Positions 47,997-60,851 are shown, numbered from the stretch's first letter. The stretch: 64,000 nt of DNA from Microplitis mediator (GCF_029852145.1 NC_079974.1:6618348-6682347), one strand, 5' to 3'. Translations and numbers: made by a program. Notes: generated by a model not told the origin, from the letters alone.

Positions 47997-48531
47997 AAAA
48001 CGAAAATTGTTAATTTTCTGCAAACTTCAGGATCATATAAGTAAATATTGAATTTGCATCATATTTTGTAGTCAATGCAATAAATAATTCTTAAGCATAC
48101 TTGTCAATAGTATAAAAATGAATACTTATTAATTAAAATGAGTTAACCATTAATAGAATATTTATCGTAGCATTGTAAATACCTCAGTGTATAAATATTT
48201 TAATTGAAATGAAAAATTTACATTATTTCGAGCTTTATTCACATGTTATTGCTACATGTCCATGAAATGAATTTTCATAACTCAATCTTCATCAGTAATG
48301 ATTATTAATTAACGAAATTTTATTGTCGAAGTAAGTTTGCGTATACTATATATAATGAATATATTTACTATTGATATGAAATGATATGAAATAATATTTA
48401 CTATTCTGTATTCAATATTGTATTTTCGATTTCTTCATATATAATTATTTATAAAAAATGTAATATTAATATAAAATTAACATAATAATTTCATAAGACG
48501 TTAACTGAATAGTATTTTCATTATTGCTGTA
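46424..48531. other. AT-rich stretch without supported genes
   Basis: Contains a long A homopolymer at about 47958-47995. The 118-codon frame at 47266-47622 has no family features and a base composition equal to background, so it is not called. Confidence 0.5.
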
Positions 48532-51500
48532 TTATTCTAAAATATAAAAAACTCCGTGACGTTCAACTTCAGTATCAAGAGTTGCAGATTCTGGTTTAGC
48601 TGAAGAATCATTGTAAATTTGCCAACTGCCCGACAATCGTCGACAGTAAGCAAAATAATGACCAGTTCGATACGCTGCTACTCCAGATAGTCTAAAAATC
48701 AATCAGTATTTCAAAAGTTAGTCGTAACTGCAAACAAAATGAAATATTGTTAAAAACAATAAGTATACCGGTAACGTAGAGTAGTTTCAGACCCATTATC
48801 TCTTACTTTTAAATTCAAATGAGTAGGAAATTGACTTAATTTACATCTTTTGTCACTTGATGCATTGATATTGCCACGTATATCTCATTCTAAAAATAAA
48901 TACTCTTTAGGAACAATATCACGTGTTGCTTTTGCCTTGTTACAAGACCGACACTGAACATTATAGATTTTCTCGTAGAAACTTAAAGCTTTTTCGAGAG
49001 CAGTAAATCCACAACGATCTATCGTTTTATGATTGACAGTAAGAACTGGAAAAGCTTGTATGTGTACTTGACACGAAGAATTTGAACAAAATGAAGTTTC
49101 GATGACGCTTGGCGCATTTTTAAATAAAGTTTGCCACAACTTGCTGATATTATCATAACAATTAATCGTGGGAGTAACATTAATTTTCATCACGTTTTTT
49201 TCTTCTAATTTTTTTTCATACAAATGGAAACATTATAAATAGGATGTAAAATAGACATGCGTTGTTGATAAATTTCTTTCGTTGTTCTTTTTTTCATAAA
49301 TTCATTCAAAAATTTAAATACAGGAATATCTAAATTTGTGATATATTTATGAAAACGTTTACTATCTATTGCGCCAACAAATATTAATTGAATTATTGTG
49401 TCAAAAGGACAAGTATTTAGTGCTGTTCATTTTTTTCTATTAAATACAACTGGACCACTCTTGTTACCATTACCTAGTAGGAAAATTTTGCTTTGTTTCA
49501 CGTCCACTAAATTATTTCGTAGTTTAATTTCAGGGAAATTTCGAAAATATAGACCAACTTCTTTATTAATGGATTTTTGTTGAACCATAGCTTCAATAGC
49601 TGCTGATAAAGGCTTGCTATTTTGTTTCATAGTTAATAATTCCGGAGTATTTTTTTTATTATCAGTTTCAATCACTTTTGATGAATTATTAAGATTTCTT
49701 AATTTAATAACATCATTTCCGTCATGATAATTTCTTGATAATAATATATTTAAACTATCATTATCATCCCAGCGTCAGTGGTAGCAATACTAATGTCTTG
49801 TTCATGATGATTCTTTGATAATAACATATCCAAACTATTATTAACGTCTTTAGCAGCATCGGTGGTAATAATACTATCTTGATCATGAAGATCCTTTGAT
49901 AATAATATAATTAAAATATCATTATCATTTCCAGTATGAGTGACAGCGATAATATCTTCATCGTGGCGATTCCTTGATGATATTGCAGTTAGACTGTTAT
50001 CATTTTCTGTTGTAGTAGAACTAATAATAACAATTTTGTTTGTATCATTTTTTTCCTCCAAATAGTTTGCACTATAATTGTGATCATTACGGCTCTCTGA
50101 TAGATTTACAGAATAATTGAAGCCATCTTTGTCCTTCAACGGGCTTACAAAATCACTTTGATCACCTTTATCCATCGATGGGTTCACGTAATCATCTATC
50201 CAGTCGTAATCGTTTGCATTTTCATCCTTTCCCAGCACCTTCCAATTTTCAAACCAATTTTCATTATTTGGTTTGTTTAATTCTTCTTCAGAACAATTAT
50301 CGACCACGGACTTTGTCAATTTTGAACGAAATATATTTACACCACCTAAAAGATCAGCAATATGTAATTTTAGGAATTTGATTTCTGTTGTAGGTAATTT
50401 TACTTTTTTTTTTAAATTAATTTTTAAATCTTTGAAATCAGCCTCTATATGACTAGACGTTGCTCGCGGCATCGTATCAGGTGTGCACACATTTGTCCAA
50501 AGTGGAAACTCTTTGATTATTTCAACAAGTCTAACATAAAGCTTAGGCATATAAAAACTGTTAAGCTTGCTTCCAGTGAAGATTGTAGTATTAGCTTTTT
50601 TACACAGATTATCAATCCATGCTAAAAGAGCTAAAGACCATCCATTCTTATCGACACCACACGATAATTGATCGAAAATCATGGTTTTTTCTGTGTCAAT
50701 TTCAATAGAATCAATAACTGTCAAGTCAGGATTACGAATTGAAATGAACTTTTCTAATTGATTTCTAGCTTCTACTGTAGTAATTATACAGTCATCAGAC
50801 ACAGAAATAATTGAATCTTCAAATTCAGTACCAGATACAATTAATGTCAAGATAAAAATTCCTTCCAGTTGAGATAATCGTTTACAATCAATCATAAGTG
50901 CTCTACAATAGAGATAAAAAGATTTTACAATTTTATGAAGCACTGATTGAAAACATTCCCATCTGCTGACAGAATAAATAAAGTGTGCTGTGTCCAAGCG
51001 TATGAAAGTGCGCGGTTCTAAATTTGTATTACCCGTTAGATTTTCAAAACAGAAATTAATGTATTCCTTCAGAGATTAACCATTGAATGAATCTGACATT
51101 GCATTTAGAAGTGCTTTAGATCCATCAGAGACTGCTTCGCGTGGTGGATTTACTTTCTGGACCCACCTTGAAAGCCAAAAAGAAATAAACTTGGCATCAT
51201 GAGCTTCTGATAACATCTGATAAACTGAGATGGAGGTGCCTTTAAAATTAATCACGACTTGATACAAAAATGTATAACCAGTTTTTTTATCTCGAGTCAG
51301 TCAATTTTTTCACTAAACCACCAGTCGCATCTATGCATATTGATGAATATTGCCGGTAAATGCGCAAATATTCTGCATAAGTGTGGAACGGAGTTGGAGT
51401 TGCATGAAATACGTAGAATGGTGTATCACCGATTGCTAAAATAGAATTTGCAAAGCATGGATCTTCGTTCATCTTGCGTATAGTTAATATAACATCTCTT

Positions 51501-52436
51501 CGATCATCAGGTTTTATCCCAAGTTCTTTGTCCGAAGCTTCTTTTTTGGCTTGATGGAGAGTATTCGAATCATATGAAATCGGTGATCCGGTATCTCCTG
51601 GTTTTAAAATTTTTTCGGCTTCTTCTTTTCGCCAAGCCAATACACCCGTGCGCAGTAATCTTTCTTGAACACCATTCCGTTTCTCACCATTAAGAGGACG
51701 TTTGACATCAGCGTGCTTTGAAAATCTTGTATCTCGACACTTCATGGTTATAAAGACAGGACCTTCATCTTTAGGAGGATTTTTAATTATTCCGAAAAGA
51801 GGATTTCGACAAGTGCGATCTCTACAACGCCCAGTCATGACTGCATAATTACTACCACTCATGGATTTTACCCCGTTTAAAAACAAACGCACATTTGAGG
51901 CGATACTGCTCCCAAAAAGCAAATGAAACAATATTGGTCCATTCACCAGGTTTAAATCCAGGATATCTTCGTCCATTACAAATGAGTGGTTCATCACGTT
52001 TCATTTCATTCCATTGCTCTCTTGTGATTAATACATCGAAATTTTCACGCTCATCATCATCGCCACAATCATTAGAATCAAAATTCTTGATGTCATCATC
52101 TTCATCCTTTTCATTATCATCTAAATCATACGTGGTGTCAACGTCATCACGATCATGAGTTGAATCATTCTACTTATAAGAAATTTTTTCTTTATCATGG
52201 ATGAAAATTCCGCATTCTTCTCGAGCGAGAGTTAAAAATTTTTCTTCGATCTTGTCGCACATTAATTCGTACATCATCAACAGTCCACAATCCTTGGATT
52301 TCGATGTCATTGGCAATGGTTTTTTATACAGGTGAGGAATGCTGTGGTAATTTGTCTGTAGTAAAGTGTGTTATGTATTTTTTTAATACACGAACTGCTA
52401 AAGTGACAGGTACTGCTGATACCGCTGGCATTTTTA
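48532..52436 (-). pseudogene. Transposon protein: MULE-like transposase joined to a ubiquitin-specific-protease-like domain
   Basis: One long minus-strand reading unit, broken by several stops and 1-nt shifts, starts at MPAVSAVPVTL (52436). In order: an acidic linker; a pre-core region (EWTNIVSFAFWEQYRLKCAF, CRDRTCRNP); a transposase-like core with CIDATGG, LYQVVINFKGTSISVYQMLS, VSDGSKALLNAM and, downstream, LDTAHFIYSVSRW and SSHIEADFKDLK, giving candidate D, D and E. Several degenerate repeats of about 25 residues follow (SKDLHDQDSIITTDAA type). The C-terminal part looks like a C19 cysteine peptidase: NTCPFDTIIQLIF with the candidate catalytic Cys (about 49410), a CRSCNK zinc-type pair, and, after a clean 77-bp intron (48692-48768), YRTGHYFAYCRR with WQIYND (candidate His and Asn/Asp). 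The frame ends TAA at 48532-48534. Breaks include TAA near 51076, TGA at 49427 and A-run shifts near 51280. The domain assignment is by motif only. Confidence 0.65.
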
Positions 52437-54560
52437 AAATTTACTGCTGAGTATATTCTAAAAATAATGTCACGTAACCATTCAAATTAATTAATAATTA
52501 ATTAGAAATAAGTAATAGTATTTAAGTTTAAATTTGAATGGTTACGCGGGCATTTCGTTGCCACGCCGGTGAGACAGCGTTCGCTCGCGCATGCGCGCGG
52601 TATGACTGAGAGCACGTGTGTGCGAAAATTTTAATTTTTAATTTAAAAATAATTACATTTATTATTTATCATTTATAAGGGAATATTTATGATTTTGCGT
52701 TATTCAGGGGACATAATGTGTGGTCACATTATGCCCCAATCATTGTTTTTATTTTGTTTAGTTTTAATTGAGTATCCAGGTATTGAGGAGATGAAAATAG
52801 TGACCATAGAGGAGGGGAAAAATCGATATTTTCCCCTGCAATATCGATGGATAATATACAGTGTTAAATAATTATTATTTAATTATATATATATTTTATA
52901 ATTATCATTTTGGTATAAATGCATACTAAATATATGTACTTAATTTATTTTGTATCATTCAGGTGGGGAAAAATTGTCTTTATAATTTATTTAATTAGTT
53001 TAAAGGCCCGGGGCTAGGTAACAATGATAATTATAATTAAGGGCGATTGTTGCGCCACGTGGGTGGCCAACAAGTGGCGGGCCCATAAAGTACTCAGAAA
53101 GGTACGGAAAGTGATACTGAGCAGACGCTGTTTCTCATTTTACGTTGTTGATACTTTTTTGGTTTATTAATTAATTTTGTCAATATTCGTGGTCACGCTG
53201 CCAAAGTTGAGTTAAAATTCACCGGGTGACTGAGTTCCGGTACGAGTTACGGATTAATTTGGAAGAGAATCGAGTAAGTACTCTTGTGTTCCCCTTTAAT
53301 GCATTGTTACCTGTAAACTCCCCGGGAATTGTTGGCATTCGCGACGCGAATAATTTGGCTAATTTTGTGTTAGATACCCCTGAATGATACATTTGAATTC
53401 ATAAAAGAATTGAGGGTGATAAAATAATTATATTTTGTTTAACTCATGATTTAACACTGAAAATTGCGCGGTTGCGGTAGTTCGATATATCGATATATCG
53501 ATAGCTACCTATATCTATATACTTATAGCTATAGCTATACGCCGGCTAAGAAAATAAATTCCTAAGCCGGCGACGTAATAATTCACAGGAAAAATTCCTG
53601 GGCAAATAATAATAATTATTAAGTGGAATTATTATTATTATTAATTTATTATTTATATTATAATTTATTACAGTTATTATTATCATTTAATTAATTAACC
53701 CCGAATTATTATTTAGATTTTTCTTTTTATTTACCCCAGTGGTTAAGCAATTTATATTATATTTTTGATTATTTATAATTGTTGAAAGAAGAATAATTAT
53801 TTATTTAAAATAATTTATGTAATGATTTTCTGGGAATTGATATTGAGAGTGAGTGTGCACCGTATCTTTCTCCCCCTGTAAAGTGTAAAGGGGTAACCTA
53901 AGGTGGTGATAAATATTTTATTGACATTTTGTCTAATTTGTTTAAGGGAATTATTATTATTATATCTTTATATTATTTATTAGATTTAAATTCGAAATTC
54001 TTTGCATTGTATAGAGTCGACCCCCAGGGGTTTGTTAACGATTATAATTTGTAATAAGTGAAAAATTGAATCAAAGATTTTCTGATAATATTTATAAACA
54101 ATTGGATCCAACAATTCTCGGGGAAATACTTTATATTTATTTTCCTGGGTCTTTTTCTTGTTATATTTAATTTATTTCACTATTTTATATATATTTAACT
54201 GTATTTATCATTTTCTGGTAATTTCTTTTCTTTTATTTTGACTTATCCACCTTGTTACTGGCTGTACTCGCTCGGATTTTCCCTCACAAATTTCCCCCTG
54301 ATAAAAATTTTGTCCGTTTTTGAGAAACGGTCTGGCGCCTACGTGCACTAACCCAGCCTGAGGAGCTGGTCCAGGCACATTTTATCATTTATTATTTACA
54401 ATTTTGATAACACTATTATTTATTTATAAATTTAAAATTTAATCGAAGTGACATTTATCAACGTCTTATTTTTTTTTGGACTTATGAATTTATAATTTAA
54501 TTTTTTTTTGATTTACACGTGGGTGACCGCATACAGTGCTGGGATAATTCGCGTCTCCGT
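52437..54560. other. Non-coding region with several strong hairpins, possible LTR/leader remnant
   Basis: No ORF. Small inverted repeats are frequent: GTAACCATTCAAATT with its complement (52477-52545), CGCCGGCT/AGCCGGCG (about 53540-53572), CCGTTT-TTGAG-AAACGG (54314-54330) and CCAGC/GCTGG around TGAGG (54353-54369). TGGCGCCTACGTG at 54333 resembles a retroelement primer-binding site, but no LTR end (CA) precedes it. Loop sequences recall the series at 5780-7215. Confidence 0.35.
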
Positions 54561-56348
54561 CGCGAAATTTAAACTAGTATTTGTTATAATAAAAAAAAAA
54601 GCATTAATAATTAAATAAAAAATTAATTATTGATAGTTTTTGTGTGGTTGAGATGACTTACTTATTAATAATTATACAGTATATTTATAGTAAGCAAAAG
54701 TTTTTAAATCAACTATTAAAAATATAAATAAATAACGTAGTTATTATAAGAAATAACGAATTTAAGTTAGAAAAAAATTGTTTGTTTAGATGTAAATCAT
54801 AAAATTATTAATTTTTTATTATTGACACGTTGGTTAGAGCTAAAGACAACTGATGCCATAGCGTATAACAATGTAATGATTGTCGTTCGTCATTTGTTTG
54901 ATAATACTGAAACAATCTAACACAAAAACGCATATATGTATAAATATACACGTATGTCTATTAAAAAATACAAGCAAAATCGCATATATATGTATAACGT
55001 GGCGGTGCGAATCGACCGTATCTCTATACCGGTGTCATATGCCTTCTCATCTATGCAGCTTGATAAACATTGCAAGCTGTATATTAGCTTTTGAACAGAG
55101 CTCTTATTTTATCTGCTTTTCACATGGTTTTAGCACTAAAATTATTCACTGAAAAAAAAAAAAAAAAATAAGTAAACAAATAGATGTCTCTAAAATTTTC
55201 ACAATCATAATGTTATGATTATTTATTTTGAGCTTTTAGTTATGCATAAGGAGCACTGTATAGATATGCTAAAAATGTCTTTATTCTAAGTATAAAATTA
55301 AATTATTACTCCAATGTGGTCCAAAACCATTTTTAATTTATTTTATAATGGCTCTACTCTACTTTAATTCAAACAAGAATTCTAATTGTATTAAAAATTG
55401 AACTTAATAACTCAATAAGTCTTTTAATCTTATTCTTAAATTTACAGCTTAGTATATGATATTGGTGACATTAATAATGGTCAGCATCTCACTTCGGTGA
55501 TTTTATCTGTCGGCCCATTATTTAATAAAGTCAATTAAAAATGGGTGGGTTACAGTTTTGAACAGTCTTATTTATGAATCTTCTTTTAAATTACTATAAC
55601 TCAATACAAATGCATATACTAATAATTGATTTATCAAAAAATACAAATTTTCCGTGTGTCTCATTAGTATCATTCATAATGTGTAATCAAAGTACTCGAC
55701 AGGTTATAAATAGACATGCTTGATAAAAGCGTTGAAGATGAAAATTCGTTATTCAATAGAAAACAATTAGTAAAATTTTTTCTAACTTACAGAAAATTAA
55801 AGATGACCAAGGAATATTAATTGAAAAATTTGAAAAATACATTGTCAGAAAGTAACAACAAATACACTCCATTTTTACCACGTATGATCTATACTGAATT
55901 GAATCATAAAATATTCTTACTAAAATGGAGCCTGATAAAATAAACTCCATTGCCTAGAAAAAAAAATAAATGTTACATTTTTTATTGTAGTGCCAGTAAT
56001 TATAATAATTTTATCAGATTTCTATTTACCTTCTAAAAAATAACTGAAAATGTTTCTCAAATTATTATTTCAATTTTTTATAAAATATTGTAGAAATTAC
56101 TATCAATAATAACCATGGAGTATTCTGTCAATCACGTACTCCGGAAAGTTGATAAGCAAGCAAACAAATTTCTATGAGAGCGACGATCAGCAGATGAGAA
56201 AATTCGGCTTAATGAAAATATAACGCGCGCATGCGCAGTATATACCTTTGTTAATTAAAAAAATTAGGAATGAAAATGACTAAATAATAGTTAAAAATTG
56301 TTTTTCATAATAAGACAAACGCAATTTATGATCGGACAAACGTTTACA
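54561..56348. other. AT-rich stretch
   Basis: No gene or repeat family recognised. Confidence 0.45.
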
Positions 56349-56545
56349 GATAATTATAGACCAAATATGATAGAATAAAATTATATTTTGCATAGGGGGG
56401 GGCTAACTAAAAAGTAAATTTTTATTTAATTTTTTATAAATAAACAAAATTAGGACAAACAATTATTAATGACGAACATTCAAGGACATACGACGGACAA
56501 ACGATTTATAATAATCAAATTCCAAAAAAGTGTCAAAAAAAATTT
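56349..56545 (-). repeat. Dispersed 200-bp repeat, copy 2 (inverted)
   Basis: Reverse complement of 41641-41840, including TAATTATAGACCAAATATGA, a G-homopolymer run and GGACATACGACGGACAAACG. It ends next to the 3' end of the LINE. Confidence 0.75.
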
Positions 56546-56797
56546 GAAAGGGGCCAACTTCAAGGAGCCGTGAAAGTGAGAGTACATAATAATGAACATA
56601 ATTATAAAGTATAGAATAAAATATACGACAGATTCAACTCAAATAATTACTTTGATACAATTCTTCGATAAATTAAGAATACTATAATTAACAGAATTTC
56701 TAGGCACTTTTGTAATAGAAAGCAAAAATAACATGATAAATTTAATAATCTTAATGATCTTGACGATCTCAAGCTGAGCACCATTAGGAAATTTATA

Positions 56798-59626
56798 TTA
56801 ATAATCCAAGTTTCGCAAATAATCGAAAACCTTATTATTGAACAATTCAAAACTGCTTGAATTTACAATTTCACTTGGTAGTTCTTCCCACATCTTCATG
56901 GCTGAAACCAGGAAGGATTTCTCTGAGTAAGTAGTTGTATAATTCGGTAATTTGAAGCAGGTATGTTTTTTAGCTGAAAGTCTCTCAGACCGTCTGACAT
57001 CAGTGTCTTCAATGAACAGATTACGTAGATATATGGGCTTACCCTCATTCAATAACTTGAAGAAGAAACACACCATGCAATACAGCCTACGACATCTAAC
57101 TGATAACCAACCCAAATTACGGCGATGTGGAGTGATGTGTTCATCTTTTCTGAGATTAAAGATGAACCTTATCGAAGAATTTATTGCCTGTTGTAATTTG
57201 AGATTATTTTCAGATGTACAATCAATAAGTACTAGGCTGCAATAATCGATAAGAGGTAGAATAGTTGCTGAGACTAATAGCTTTCTAATTTCTACAGTGA
57301 AAATGTTCTTACGGACTTTCAGACTATGAAGTGATGAATTTATTTTCTTGCTTATCAGTGAAACATGGTTATTCCAATATAGGTTTTGGCTCAAGTTTAA
57401 TCCCAAACACTTTGCTGATTTGACGTAGGGGATAGCGATACCATCAAGTACGATAGGGTGTACCTCGATAGAATCCAATTGTCTCAATTTACTACTAGAA
57501 CCTAAGACCATAGCCTTTGTCTTAGATTTAGTTCCAAACCACGCTCTCTCGTCCAGTTTGCAATTTCTTGAGCATCAGCAGTAACCTGCCCAATTGCTTC
57601 TTGAATCTGGTAGTTGAAGAAATGCAAGTAAATATACACATCGTCTGCAAAAAGCCCATATTTACAAAACATGATCCGTCTTGCCACTGAATTTACAACT
57701 ATCAAGAATAAGATTGGTCCAAGGACAGAGCCTTGCGGGACTCCTGATGATGTTTTGAGTAAATTTATCGGAATTCCTGGATCACTTACAATTGATTGAG
57801 AACGATTTGATAGGTAGGAGAAGAACCACGCTACTACATCTAACGAAAAACTGAGTTCAAATAGGGCAAACAAAATAGTTTTCGGGTCAACATGATCAAA
57901 AGCTTTGCTTAAATCAAATAAAACTAACAAAGTCAGATTATTGTTATCCATTGAATGTCTGATATCATCAGCAAGTTTTAGCAAAGCCGTCTGTGTACTA
58001 TGATTTTTACGAAACCTTGATTGATACCGGTCAAGCAAGTCGTTATTTTCTAGGTAGTTTGTTATTTGATTAGCGATGATTCTCTTGAAAACCTTTGCTA
58101 GATGCGATAGATTTGCAATCGGGCGCGTGTCTGATGGTGATCTTGGTGGAGTGATTTTGTTTAGCGGAATGATGAAAACCATTTTCCAAGCGTCTGGAAA
58201 AATACCAGTATCAATTGATCTATTGAATAAAGCTGTTAGAAAAAGTGAAATTTGTGGAAGGTAATCTTTTAGCCAATTTGAATCTAGCCCATCAGGACTT
58301 TTCCCCTTGGATTTTGTAAGAGTGATGTGTAAGGCTTTAGTGACATCAACTATGTCAATCTTGGACCAGATAAACTGGCTATTAACTTGTCTTGTGTAAT
58401 TAATTGGCAGCGAATTCAGATAATGCCTACTGCACGGTGGGTGTCTTCTAACAATGTTAGCATAGTAATTGTTTAGCTCTAGACCGTCAAAATAATTTAG
58501 TGGTAATGAGGGATTTGATTTAATGAGACCAAGATGCTTTAATTTACACCATGCAGTTTGACCAGATGGCAGATTTGAAAAAGCAGATCTTAAATAATCT
58601 TCTCGTTTATGATTCATCTCTAATTTTAGCTCCTTCCTTTTTGATCTGAAAAGAGCAAGTAAATCAAGGTTCTGATTTCGCTTGGCTCGCTTATAAATCT
58701 CATCACGCTCCTTACATTTAACCTTCAGCTCTCTGATGAACCAATGCTTTCGAGGACGGGCAATTTTGGGTGTTAAAACTAGCGCATGCAAGTCCAAGAC
58801 AGATAAGACCTCAGTTTTAAAAATAGTTAACAGATCATTTGGGTCTGAGTTATCAAGAATGATATTATCAATCTTTAGGGAGGTCGCCAAAGAGTTTGAC
58901 ACTGCTAGACGATCACATTATTTCAGGTTTCTGAAGGTAACTAGTTTCGGTGATGGCGCAATACTGCCAAGTTTATATTGACATAGTAGGTAGTCGTGTC
59001 CATCAATGAATGGAGTGTCTGATTTGGTAAAAGAGACCAGCTTACTTTGATTATCTAGTAGAATGACATCTAACCAGGAATTACAATTGTTTTTATGGAA
59101 GGTAGCTCCATAGGGCACACAATATAATGACGATCCGGTAATAAAATCTTTCAAGTGATTTGCAGTATAGCTGTTTTCCAATAAATTACAGTTCAGGTCG
59201 CCCGCAATAATGATATTGTTGTAGTTTGGAGCGAGCTTACCAAAGATATCAAAGAAATCGTTTAAAAAAAGTCCTTTTGGTCTTCGATAAACACACGATA
59301 GCAGTAAATGAGATCCATTTGTCAATGCAATGTCAGATATCAGAAATTCTGGCCGATTTAAATGATCGGAAGCAAAAAATGTGTAGCACCTTAACTTTTA
59401 AGGATTTGTGGACCAGACAGGCAATCCCACCACCTTGTATATAACGATCAGAACCAGGATTCTCTAATCCTCGATCTCTTCGTACAACAACGTAATCTTC
59501 AAGTGAAAAGACACTGTTATCCAGAGACGGTTTTAGCCAGGTTTCCACTAGAATAATGATGTCAGGTTCCGTTTCATTTACCAACTTAAGATATTGAGCG
59601 ATGTGCCCGATAAGACTATTTACATT
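56798..59626 (-). pseudogene. LINE ORF2: endonuclease and reverse transcriptase
   Basis: The frame begins near 59626 overlapping the end of ORF1 (SLNVNSLIGHIAQYLK). Endonuclease motifs: VETWLKPS, GGGIACLV, CVYRRP, GDLNCNLL, NSWLDVILL and DGHDYLLCQY. Reverse transcriptase motifs: FRKNHSTQTALLKLADDI, LFDLSKAFDHVD, SSGVPQGSVLGPILF and KYGLFADDVYIY (the catalytic YADD-type box reads FADD). A thumb-like C terminus follows (KCLGLNLSQNLYWNNHV ... WLSVRCRRL ... FNNKVFDYLR). Breaks: a shift in a T run near 59375, TAA at 58918-58920 between endonuclease and RT, and a shift near 57515. ORF2 copies its RNA at the nicked target site; this copy is inactive. Confidence 0.9.
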
Positions 59627-59632
59627 TAAACT

Positions 59633-60034
59633 TTATATATTTAGGAAGGAAGATTTTTTACAAACAGAGTAAAAAGTTGAATCTTTTTTATGCCGGTTTA
59701 GTTTATTGAGATCAAGTTCAGAGGATATAACAAATTTTTCAGAAACATCGTCTTTTTTAGCAAAGATCTAACCATTCGTGACCCAAACATACTTGAAATG
59801 TTTCTGTTTAGCTTCTTCCTTGGTCTGAAGTAATAATCGGTGTGTCTCAGATGGCAGAAATTCATTTATATAAATGGCACCTTTATAATTTGGATTTACA
59901 TGAGCTGGAAAAATAGCCTTTGCCTGGAGATTTCTGAACTTTCGTTTTGAGCTGATAACAAAGTCACGTACTTGATGAGACTTGAAGCAGACTATGTAGG
60001 AATTCAGCTTAACACTCTCTTGAACTTGACCATA
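59633..60034 (-). pseudogene. LINE ORF1 C-terminal remnant (baculovirus-FP-like domain)
   Basis: An open frame without a start encodes a segment with AIYINEFLPSETHRLLLQTK and KHFKYVWVTNG, the usual C-terminal pattern of insect LINE ORF1 proteins that resemble the FP25K domain. TAG at 59768-59770 stands where a Lys is expected (NG*IFAKKDD), and the frame ends TAA at 59633-59635 just after ORF2 opens. The 5' part is lost at 60034. Role: RNA binding and RNP formation, by family knowledge. Confidence 0.65.
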
Positions 60035-60600
60035 CCCTGATTAAAAACTCCGATTGAATCTGATTGAAACTCAATCAGAATTCTATCAGTTTCAATCGGA
60101 AACAAATTTTCAATCAGAAATGTTCGGGGACTCCGATTGACTTTCAATCAGATTCAATCGGATTCAATCGGAAATTTTTTTATTTATTTTCCGATTGAAT
60201 CTGATTGAAATATTTCAATCAGTTTCAATCGGATTCAATCGAAAAATAATAATTTTTTTAAAATTATTTTCCGATTGAATCCGATTAAAACTGATTGAAA
60301 AAAATTCAATCGGATTTAATCAGATTCAATTGGAAAAAAATAATTTTTTTTCTCGATTATATCCCAATTGAATCTGATTAAATCCGATTGAAATATTTTA
60401 ATCGGTTTTAATCGGATTCAATCAGAAAGTAATAATTCATTTTTTAATTATTTTCCGATTGAATCCTATTCATTCCGATAGATAAATTTCAATCAGATTC
60501 AATCGTAAAATAATTATTTTTTCACGATTATTTTTCGATTGAATCCGCTAGAAGATCCTCAATCAGTTTTAATCGGATTCAATCAGAAAACAACTATTCG
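60035..60600. repeat. Palindromic-word array (CCGATTGAATC / GATTCAATCGG)
   Basis: Begins CCCTGATTAAAAACTCCGAT. Six to seven copies of a roughly 85-90-bp unit each read CCGATTGAATCTGATTGAAA, a short AT centre, then TTTCAATCAGTTTCAATCGG-like text, so each unit is a hairpin of the same degenerate word. Its start matches that of 20482-20859. Confidence 0.8.
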
Positions 60601-60851
60601 GATAGTATTAATAATTATTAAAATTTGGGTAGATATGCATTTCATTGATCATGAATTCAGCAATTTTAAAAATATCCGAGTATGGAATTTTATCAGTCTT
60701 TTTAATTTAATCAATTTTATAAAAAGTTAAAACAATAGCATTTTTCAGGATTATATAAAATAATTTAACAACTTTTACTAGAAAACTGTATTGATTGAAT
60801 TCAAAACTATCACGAATATAAAAGGAAACATCAATCAAAAATTATGTATAT
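60601..60851. other. AT-rich spacer
   Basis: Nothing recognised. Confidence 0.4.

Larger units (their letters stand above)
56565..60034 (-). mobile_element. Non-LTR retrotransposon (LINE) of the CR1/Jockey group, 5'-truncated
   Basis: Minus-strand element with the tail of ORF1, then an apurinic endonuclease, reverse transcriptase and C-terminal region. There is no RNase H, which separates it from the I-clade element at 61425. The 5' end is cut at about 60034, where the palindromic-word array begins. No poly(A) is visible at the 3' end. Confidence 0.85.
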
